Source of the DNA: CAZBWE01 sp964495465
GTDB taxonomy: Bacteria; Planctomycetota; Phycisphaerae; Sedimentisphaerales; Anaerobacaceae
Direction: 5' to 3'
Length of the DNA: 10,486 nucleotides
Assembly (NCBI GenBank): GCA_964495465.1
Contig: CAZBWE010000074.1
Span: 1 to 10,486, forward strand
Part shown: positions 5,665-10,486 of the stretch, in pieces
How positions within the stretch are numbered: the first letter of the stretch is position 1
Layout of the letters: each line of letters starts with the position of its first letter
Notes under the pieces: model-generated
The model's database searches: none
What the model was told of the DNA's origin: nothing
The model's input: only the letters and a program-made list of their open reading frames with translations
Program-made: the position numbers and the translations under genes

Positions 5665-6543
5665 ATGAGCTTCGAAACACAATTACGCCGGAAAGCCCAA
5701 TTCGTCAACCATACAATTCAGCGTATTCTGGAATCCGTGCAAATAAGCGGTGACCTGAAAGATGTGCTCAAATATACCCTCGGCGCACCGGGCAAGCGGA
5801 TTCGGTCAACACTGGTGTTGTGGTGTTGCGAGCTTATTAGCGGGCAGATAAACCGCGATAGCGAGATTGCTGCGGCGGCGATTGAGATGGTGCATACGTA
5901 TTCACTGATTCACGATGATTTGCCGGCGATGGACAATGACGATGTTCGTCGCGGTCAGCCCACCTGTCATAAGAAATTCGATGAGGCGACGGCCATACTG
6001 GCAGGCGATGCACTGCTGACAATTGCGTTTGAGGTGTTGGCCAAAGAAATCGACGAGCCGACCATTGCTGTCCGACTGATTGGCGAATTGGCCGATGCCG
6101 CCGGGCCGAACGGTATGATTGCAGGACAAATGGCGGACTTGAAAGCGGAAAATATCGAAGGCAGCAAAGAGCTTCTGGAATATATCCACCTGAACAAAAC
6201 CGCCAAGATGTTCCGATGCGCTGCCGCGATGGGAGCCGTCTGTGGCAGAGCTAATGAAAAACAATACAATTGTCTTTGTGAATACGGCTTGAAAATTGGG
6301 CTTGGTTTTCAGATAGCCGATGACATTCTCGATGTATCAGCTTCGAGCGAGCAATTAGGCAAGACCGCCGGCAAGGATACCAGGGCTGGCAAGACAACTT
6401 ATCCTTCGGTCGTCGGCCTGGAAGAATCCAGCCAGCTTGCAAAACATATCGCCGACGAGGCAATAGCGGTTTTAGATCCTTTCGGCCCAAAGGCCGATAC
6501 TCTTCGACAGCTAACTGTTGTCCTGCTCGAAAGAACAAAATAG
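5665..6543 (+). CDS. ispA: Short-chain polyprenyl diphosphate synthase (FPP/GGPP synthase, IspA-like)
   Basis: The enzyme condenses DMAPP or allylic diphosphates with IPP to make FPP or GGPP. The 292-residue protein is all-helical in character and has the family motifs: GKRIRSTL (43-50), first Asp-rich motif DDLPAMDNDD (84-93) with the two-residue insert of bacterial enzymes, RRGQPTCHKKF (95-105), AGDALL (113-118), the KT pair (178-179), second Asp-rich motif FQIADDILD (215-223) and GKDTRAGKTTYPS (236-248). The sequence around the first motif is nearly that of E. coli IspA (YSLIHDDLPAMD), so FPP is likely, but chain length (C15 or C20) cannot be fixed by reading alone. No Shine-Dalgarno precedes the ATG; the 25 bases before it are AT-only apart from a few G and C. 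The symbol is by family resemblance. miaA, on the other strand, uses DMAPP, and dxs lies downstream. Confidence 0.92.
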   Translation: MSFETQLRRKAQFVNHTIQRILESVQISGDLKDVLKYTLGAPGKRIRSTLVLWCCELISGQINRDSEIAAAAIEMVHTYSLIHDDLPAMDNDDVRRGQPTCHKKFDEATAILAGDALLTIAFEVLAKEIDEPTIAVRLIGELADAAGPNGMIAGQMADLKAENIEGSKELLEYIHLNKTAKMFRCAAAMGAVCGRANEKQYNCLCEYGLKIGLGFQIADDILDVSASSEQLGKTAGKDTRAGKTTYPSVVGLEESSQLAKHIADEAIAVLDPFGPKADTLRQLTVVLLERTK

Positions 6544-6544
6544 C

Positions 6545-6574
6545 AGGCACAAACCTTCTGCCTTGTATTTTTTT
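6545..6574 (+). terminator. Weak intrinsic terminator after the prenyl synthase gene
   Basis: AGGCA (6545-6549) can pair with TGCCT (6559-6563), followed four bases later by seven T (6568-6574). The stem is short, hence low confidence. Confidence 0.35.
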
Positions 6575-6821
6575 AAAGATTTTTCCCGCCGATGAGCCGA
6601 ACGCATCTACTCTTAACAACCCTAATATCAGTATCAAAAATCCTGATTTGAATAATACCAAGATTATCACACCAGTCATAAATATCCCATTTTAAATTGT
6701 TTATCCAGTTCCAAAAGGGCGTTTCCAATCCGAAAATTAAACCGATTATCAAAATTATTTAGTTAAGAAAAAAAATGGATTTGAGTCGATAAAACTAATA
6801 AATAGTAAGGGGGTTTAGGTT

Positions 6822-7001
6822 ATGGACGAAACAATTGTAGCCCCTATCGGGTTGGTGATGGGTATCATCACTTCGTATGCCGTAAGGATTAAAGCCGAGT
6901 GGGAATTTGGTTTTAATCAACAATTGATAAGACAAGAATGCTTGCATAAGAAAATTCATTCGCCTATTCAGGAGCGGTCGCCTCCGCTGTCTGACTGTTA
7001 G
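6822..7001 (+). CDS. Possible small protein of 59 residues
   Basis: The ATG at 6822 has AAGGGGG (6807-6813) 8 bases upstream, and the frame ends in TAG. An intrinsic terminator follows 38 bases later, with no other gene for it to serve. The product starts MDETIVAPIGLVMGIITSYAV, with a hydrophobic stretch at residues 5-21 that could be a short membrane anchor, and then a polar, basic tail with two Cys (40 and 59). It matches no family I recognise. The sequence AATAAATAGT just before the Shine-Dalgarno also occurs before the prenyl synthase start (5653-5662). The case rests on translation and termination signals rather than homology. Confidence 0.4.
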   Translation: MDETIVAPIGLVMGIITSYAVRIKAEWEFGFNQQLIRQECLHKKIHSPIQERSPPLSDC

Positions 7002-7039
7002 CACCTCACAATTGTTAAACATTATTATTACGAAACTCC

Positions 7040-7076
7040 AGGCCATATGCAATTTCGATTTGCTGTGGCCTTTTTT
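7040..7076 (+). terminator. Rho-independent terminator
   Basis: AGGCCA (7040-7045) pairs with TGGCCT (7066-7071), and an inner GCAA/TTGC pair set stacks on it across a small internal loop. Six T follow (7071-7076). It ends any transcript covering the small ORF. Confidence 0.75.
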
Positions 7077-7144
7077 ATGTGCCGCTGTTAAACTGATGCA
7101 AATTTCCCGCAGTCAAAATATCTTGCGCGGAATTATTGTGACGA

Positions 7145-7173
7145 TTGAGTTTGGTCAGCCAACCATTTAGAAT
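7145..7173 (+). promoter_or_regulatory. Sigma70-type promoter of the DUF6498 gene
   Basis: TTGAGT (7145-7150), a 17-base spacer and TAGAAT (7168-7173) predict a start near 7180 and a 5' leader of about 22 bases. The -10 hexamer is the same as in the nrdR promoter. Confidence 0.6.
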
Positions 7174-7202
7174 GTCTGCAACTAATAGACGGTGCGAAGA
7201 AA

Positions 7203-7928
7203 ATGAAGCTTTCAAAGAAAGACCTGACCAGCATACCGGTTATTGTTCTTGTAGCAGCGAATACCCTGCCATTGTATGGCGTCTGCTTTCTCGGGTGGGA
7301 TGCCTTTCATATTGTTCTGCTGTACTGGGCTGAGAACCTTGCCATTGGATTTTATAACATCCTGAAAATCGCCGCTGCCAGGGTAGAGCATCCTGTCCTG
7401 CACCTAATTAAATTGTTTTTCATTCCTTTTTTCATCGTTCACTACGGCGGCTTTATGGCGGTGCACGGTTTTTTCGTGCTGGCACTTGCAAAACAAGCCG
7501 AGGGGCAGTCTTCTGCCGGGCCTTCTTTAGGAAAAGAAAGCTGGCCCTGCTTTTTAGTTTTTATTCAGATGCTGATTAATGTCATAAGGTATATGTTTTC
7601 AATAATTCCGCCGCAAATGAAGCTCGCAATCCTCGCTTTGTTTATCAGTCACGGCTTTTCGTTTGTTTACAATTACCTGCTCAAAGGTGAATACGCAATG
7701 GCCAGGCCGAGCGAGCTTATGGGCAAGCCATATTCGCGGGTGTTCGTGCTGCACATTGCGATTATAGCAGGAGGATTTTTCGTAATGGCTCTCGGCTCGC
7801 CGGTGCCTTTGCTCATCGTGATTGTAATCGGCAAAATAATGCTGGATATCAAAATGCACCTACGCGAGCACAGAAAAGCAAAGGACGTCGTTCAACCAGC
7901 AGCTGCAGCCAAAGTAGATGGAAATTAG
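7203..7928 (+). CDS. DUF6498 family integral membrane protein
   Basis: The 241-residue protein has about six hydrophobic segments (roughly 11-31, 68-97, 115-135, 140-160, 178-198 and 200-216), and a basic, Ala-rich tail. It shows the features I associate with DUF6498: an early AANTLPLYGVCFLGW segment, YWAENLAIGFYN (41-52), HYGGF with a further His (80-88), SHGFSF (149-154) and a C-terminal GKIMLDIKMHLREH (210-223). The repeated His and acidic residues at membrane edges could bind metal or a polar ligand, but no reaction is known for this family. ATG 7203 has only a weak purine-rich ribosome site (GAAGAAA). It has its own promoter and lies between the prenyl synthase gene and dxs, so a link to isoprenoid or membrane-lipid metabolism is possible but rests on position alone. 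Confidence 0.8.
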   Translation: MKLSKKDLTSIPVIVLVAANTLPLYGVCFLGWDAFHIVLLYWAENLAIGFYNILKIAAARVEHPVLHLIKLFFIPFFIVHYGGFMAVHGFFVLALAKQAEGQSSAGPSLGKESWPCFLVFIQMLINVIRYMFSIIPPQMKLAILALFISHGFSFVYNYLLKGEYAMARPSELMGKPYSRVFVLHIAIIAGGFFVMALGSPVPLLIVIVIGKIMLDIKMHLREHRKAKDVVQPAAAAKVDGN

Positions 7929-8027
7929 GTTCAGGATTGCAACTGACCACCAACCATAACTAAGAATTCAAAACTACGCTCGCCTTTGGATTGAACGGAT
8001 TGGTCCTGACGGCAAGAGAAAATAGAT

Positions 8028-8183
8028 ATGGGTAATTTCCCTTTAGATGCTCCATATAAGACAGCCACTCACGCACCAGCAAACTATAAGCCCTCTTTAT
8101 ACCGCCGGCTAAATGCTAATAGTCGGTATCCGGCAGTCTGCGAGGGTTTTTGGGCTTTAATGGCTTTGGTTGCCGCCCCCTGA
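8028..8183 (+). CDS. Doubtful 51-residue ORF upstream of dxs
   Basis: The ATG frame begins MGNFPLDAPYKTA and ends WALMALVAAP before TGA. The composition is protein-like, but there is no convincing Shine-Dalgarno and no recognised family. The same bases form inverted repeats that may instead be RNA structure. If translated it would sit 144 bases before dxs and could act as a leader peptide; this is speculation. Confidence 0.15.
   Translation: MGNFPLDAPYKTATHAPANYKPSLYRRLNANSRYPAVCEGFWALMALVAAP
8088..8157 (+). repeat. Nested inverted repeats with alternative pairings in the dxs upstream region
   Basis: ATACCG (8099-8104) pairs with CGGTAT (8124-8129), or GCCGG (8104-8108) with CCGGC (8130-8134). 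Outside these, CCCTC (8091-8095) pairs with GAGGG (8142-8146), followed by five T, which would make a terminator-like hairpin; alternatively AAGCCC (8088-8093) pairs with GGGCTT (8152-8157). GGGCTTT can also pair with AAAGCCC further down (8198-8204). The choices exclude each other, as in attenuators. Confidence 0.4.
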
Positions 8184-8238
8184 AAAATCTCTTTACAAAA
8201 GCCCCTCTTTGCGTTAAGCTGTTGTGCTAAAAGAGCTA

Positions 8239-8267
8239 AAAATTCCGTGTAAAATCGGAATTTTACA
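8239..8267 (+). promoter_or_regulatory. Overlapping competing dyads in the dxs leader
   Basis: AAAATTCCG (8239-8247) pairs with CGGAATTTT (8256-8264). The bases between and beyond form a second perfect dyad: TGTAAAAT (8248-8255) and ATTTTACA (8260-8267) around CGGA. The two hairpins exclude each other. At DNA level the second dyad is also a typical operator shape. It lies 60 bases before the dxs start. Confidence 0.45.
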
Positions 8268-8327
8268 AGCCAAGTATCCGCATAATTGATTGCATTTACT
8301 GGTATTTGTTAATTGAGAGAATCTTCA

Positions 8328-10271
8328 ATGGGTGAATTATTAAAGCAGATAAACAGCCCTGCCGATTTGAAAAAGCTATCGGTCAAGCAGTTCAAAGAAC
8401 TGGCGGAGGAAATACGCCAGCTTATCCTCGATACGGTCAGCATAACCGGCGGACATCTGGCCAGCAATCTCGGCGCTGTTGAGCTGACCCTGGCGCTGCA
8501 CTATGTCTTCGATTTCAAGACGGACAAGCTGCTTTGGGATGTCGGCCATCAATGCTACACACATAAAATCATCACCGGAAGGAGAGATAAGTTCGCCCGA
8601 CTACGACAGGCAGACGGCATAAGCGGTTTTCCCAACCCTGCTGAAAGCGAGTATGACCGGTTCACGGTCGGCCATGCAGGGACATCGATAGCAACAGCAA
8701 TTGGAGCAGCACTCGGAGAACAATTGATTGCCGATTCAAAATTGAAAAGCAAAAATCTCCACAGGACGCCTCACGGCGGAAAGTCAAAAATTGTGGCTGT
8801 GGTCGGAGATGCCAGTATTGTTAACGGCACCAATTTCGAGGCCCTGAACAATCTCGGACTGGTCAAGAGGCAACTGCTGATAGTTCTCAACGACAACTCA
8901 ATGGCGATAGATGCTACAGTGGGGGCGGTGGCAAAGTATTTCTCCCGTGTTCGGCTGAGCCAGACCTACGAGGACTTGCGCAAGACCACCAGAAACATTT
9001 TAGAGCATACACCCGTTATTGGTAAAAGCGTTGAAGAAGCCATCGAGAGGATTAAAAAGGGTATCCGAATGGTTTTACCTGCCAGCCAGATATTCGAGAG
9101 TTTGAACATCCCATACTTTGGCCCTGTTGACGGCCACGATGTAGATGCTCTCGTGCAACTTTTCAAGACGCTGGGGCAGTTGGAACATCCGGCGATTCTG
9201 CACGTTTATACAAACAAGGGCAGGGGCTTTACACCGGCGGATACAAAGCCAAGTAAATTTCATTCCACAGGCCCGTTTAAGATGAACGGCGACCAGGTGG
9301 AAACAAAAGTCGATACATCCAGGCCGAGTTTTACAAATGCTTTCGGCGAGCACCTGACAAAATTAGCGGAAAAAGATGACCAAATCGTGGCCATAACCTC
9401 GGCGATGTGCGATGGCACCGGGCTGATGGAATTCAGCAAAAGATTCAGTAACAGGTTCTATGATGTAGGTATTGCCGAAGGAGCGGCGGTGGATATCGCA
9501 GCAGGGCTTGCACGCACCGGTTTGAAGCCGGTCGTCTGCATTTATTCGACCTTCCTGCAGCGAAGTTTCGACCAGATATTCCAGGAAGTCGCTTTGCAGA
9601 ATCTCCCTGTTGTTTTCTGCCTCGACCGGGCCGGTCTTGTCGGTGCGGACGGCCCGACACACCACGGCCTGATGGATATCGGCTATATGAGGATGATGCC
9701 GAATATGGTGCTGACGGCCCCGGCGAATGAGGTCGAGATGAAACTGGCATTGGAATTTGCATTAGGCGCCAACTCACCGGTCGTTATAAGATATCCGAAA
9801 GACCTCGTTCCGCCGAAGAAGTTCGTCAAAACGGCCTGTGCCAGGCCGTTCAAGCTGGGTAAAAGCGTAACTGTTAAAAGGTCAAAAAACTCATCTATTG
9901 CAATCGCCAGTTACGGCGGCGTTTTGGCTGAGGCCCTGACGGCGGCAGAACTACTGGAAAAAGACGGGATTGAAGCTGATGTAATTAACGCCCGCTTCGC
10001 CGCTCCTATTGATAGGAAAATTCCGGCTTTGCTGGATGAGGGCAAATTTATAATCACGGTAGAGGACCACAATGTCGCCTGCGGGTTCGGCTCAGCCGTC
10101 CTCGAATTGGCTGCAAAAAAAATAACCGACAATAAAAAATTATCTGCTATTCGAGTGCTCGGTGCGCCAAGGAGTTTAATTGCTCATGATTCCCGCAAGG
10201 CCCAGCTTGCCCAGGCCGGTATAAGCGCAGAAAAAATAGCGGAAGCTGCAAGAGAAATTGCCGGCTCCTAA
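8328..10271 (+). CDS. dxs: 1-deoxy-D-xylulose-5-phosphate synthase
   Basis: DXS joins pyruvate and glyceraldehyde 3-phosphate with thiamine diphosphate, the first step of the MEP pathway to IPP and DMAPP. The product is 647 residues from ATG 8328, which has GAGAGA about 8 bases upstream; a TTG at 8313 would add five residues. Family landmarks are GGHLASNLG with His43, WDVGHQCYTHKIITGR (70-85), the thiamine-binding stretch G160-D161 to LNDN (187-190), YFGPVDGHD (263-271), catalytic Glu384 in DVGIAEG, IYSTFLQRSFDQ with Arg412, DRAGLVGADGPTHHG (433-447) and IRYPK (487-491). The C-terminal transketolase domain is complete. Differences: GDG is GDA (Ala162), the AEQHAV block is AEGAAV, and about 15 extra residues (135-153) precede the thiamine motif. 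Metal ligands Asp161 and Asn190 and the key Glu, Arg, Asp441 and His445 are kept, so it should be active; a diverged paralogue with another acyloin reaction is less likely. Confidence 0.94.
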   Translation: MGELLKQINSPADLKKLSVKQFKELAEEIRQLILDTVSITGGHLASNLGAVELTLALHYVFDFKTDKLLWDVGHQCYTHKIITGRRDKFARLRQADGISGFPNPAESEYDRFTVGHAGTSIATAIGAALGEQLIADSKLKSKNLHRTPHGGKSKIVAVVGDASIVNGTNFEALNNLGLVKRQLLIVLNDNSMAIDATVGAVAKYFSRVRLSQTYEDLRKTTRNILEHTPVIGKSVEEAIERIKKGIRMVLPASQIFESLNIPYFGPVDGHDVDALVQLFKTLGQLEHPAILHVYTNKGRGFTPADTKPSKFHSTGPFKMNGDQVETKVDTSRPSFTNAFGEHLTKLAEKDDQIVAITSAMCDGTGLMEFSKRFSNRFYDVGIAEGAAVDIAAGLARTGLKPVVCIYSTFLQRSFDQIFQEVALQNLPVVFCLDRAGLVGADGPTHHGLMDIGYMRMMPNMVLTAPANEVEMKLALEFALGANSPVVIRYPKDLVPPKKFVKTACARPFKLGKSVTVKRSKNSSIAIASYGGVLAEALTAAELLEKDGIEADVINARFAAPIDRKIPALLDEGKFIITVEDHNVACGFGSAVLELAAKKITDNKKLSAIRVLGAPRSLIAHDSRKAQLAQAGISAEKIAEAAREIAGS

Positions 10272-10350
10272 TAGCAGCTAGCGACAAATTCCAACACCGT
10301 TTCCCACAAACACAGCACGTTAAAAATTGTAAAACTGCAATGAGTTAATT

Positions 10351-10388
10351 AAAAAGGGGCCTGTGCCGAACTAATCGGCACAGGCCCC
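10351..10388 (-). terminator. Strong intrinsic terminator, minus orientation (possibly bidirectional)
   Basis: A perfect 14-bp stem (GGGGCCTGTGCCGA, 10356-10369, with 10375-10388) closes a 5-base loop. On the plus strand five A precede it and no T run follows, so as an intrinsic terminator it works for transcripts from the right. It lies 84 bases after the dxs stop and may also slow dxs transcripts. Confidence 0.8.
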
Positions 10389-10434
10389 GAGTATCATATA
10401 ACAATCGCCGGCTATCGCAAGCGACTGATTCCTT

Positions 10435-10485
10435 CTACGGCCACAATAGCGGCTCTTCGAGCCAGCTATCAGCCGCCATAACGGC
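10435..10485 (-). CDS. Possible C-terminal end of a minus-strand gene, perhaps dockerin-like
   Basis: Reading in from the right edge, one minus-strand frame gives AVMAADSWLEEPLLWP and then a stop, 46 bases before the minus-strand terminator. The A-V-M-A...W-L pattern resembles the second helix of the dockerin-like repeats in the protein at 2868-4517 (AIFALQWL, AVFAQHW), with one extra residue. Only 16 residues are visible; another minus frame is also open. The call rests mainly on the terminator and this resemblance. Confidence 0.35.
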   Translation of the reverse strand, partial: AVMAADSWLEEPLLWP

Positions 10486-10486
10486 A

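Larger units (their letters stand above)
6544..7202. other. 659-base spacer between the prenyl synthase and DUF6498 genes
   Basis: This AT-rich stretch holds a weak terminator (6545-6574), a minus-strand 59-codon Trp-rich frame without a good start (6573-6752, probably chance or a remnant), a small plus-strand ORF (6822-7001) with its own terminator (7040-7076), and the promoter of the next gene (7145-7173). No mobile-element gene is seen. Confidence 0.6.
7929..8327. other. 399-base spacer and leader upstream of dxs
   Basis: This stretch holds a doubtful 51-codon ORF (8028-8183), overlapping inverted repeats at 8088-8204, a direct repeat GCTAAAA (8226-8232 and 8235-8241), and a pair of competing hairpins at 8239-8267. 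No TPP riboswitch core (CUGAGA with ACC...GAUCUGG) was found, although dxs uses thiamine diphosphate. No clear -35/-10 pair for dxs was found. Confidence 0.6.

Noticed and set aside
6251..6679. Minus-strand 142-codon frame with a hydrophobic start
   Set aside because: Most of it is antisense to the prenyl synthase C-terminus, and no family features or ribosome site were seen.
6573..6752. Minus-strand 59-codon Trp-rich frame (LIIGLIFGLETPFWNWINNL at its start)
   Set aside because: It looks protein-like but has only a TTG start after an in-frame stop and no Shine-Dalgarno. It could be a remnant or chance in AT-rich DNA.
7965..8025. Short frame ending WIERIGPDGKRK-stop before dxs
   Set aside because: Only about 20 codons after an upstream stop. 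It might be the tail of a lost gene, but nothing supports that.
7929..8327. TPP riboswitch upstream of dxs
   Set aside because: I looked for the conserved thiamine-box bases because the enzyme uses thiamine diphosphate; they are absent.
1..10486. CRISPR arrays, tRNA/rRNA genes, insertion sequences, toxin-antitoxin or defence genes
   Set aside because: No direct-repeat/spacer pattern, cloverleaf, transposase or defence-family motif was recognised on either strand.

Overview
The window most likely comes from a Planctomycetota bacterium of the Phycisphaerae type. This is inferred from protein style, not from a marker gene. The signs are a secreted protein ending in degenerate dockerin-like Ca-loop repeats (V-D-x-x-D-x-A-x-x-A-x-x-W-L), a DUF6498 membrane protein, a divergent 1-deoxyxylulose-5-phosphate synthase (DXS), and short intergenic and intragenic repeats of the kind common in genomes recovered from sediments. 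No rRNA, tRNA, CRISPR array, transposase or prophage gene was seen. All gene-sized reading frames are intact.

Left part (1-2639), deoxynucleotide supply. The window opens inside a thymidylate-synthase-family gene. A 539-base gap follows, holding a strong intrinsic terminator and possibly a small RNA. Next come nrdR, the repressor of ribonucleotide reductase genes, behind a good sigma70-type promoter, and a 195-residue protein that looks like one ATP-cone plus a second cone-like segment with no catalytic domain attached. Thymidylate synthesis and dNTP-sensing regulators therefore sit side by side.

Middle (2868-4517): a secreted protein with seven FG-GAP-like repeats, spaced almost exactly 55 residues apart and predicted to form a closed seven-bladed beta-propeller, followed by four dockerin-like Ca-binding repeats. 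It converges tail-to-tail with miaA, leaving 9 bases between the genes.

Right part (4527-10271), isoprenoid-related genes. miaA (uses DMAPP to modify tRNA, minus strand) is divergent from a short-chain polyprenyl diphosphate synthase gene (ispA-like, plus strand). After a 1.8-kb stretch carrying a DUF6498 membrane protein and one or two possible small ORFs comes dxs, the entry enzyme of the MEP pathway. The dxs leader contains overlapping, mutually exclusive inverted repeats. At the right edge, a minus-strand terminator and a short open frame suggest the C-terminus of another gene, possibly a second dockerin-like protein, converging on dxs.

No complete new defence or mobile system is visible. 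The items most worth checking are the orphan ATP-cone protein beside nrdR, the ANGACRG heptamer repeat inside miaA, the palindromic element between miaA and ispA, the dxs leader, and the terminator-equipped 59-codon ORF.
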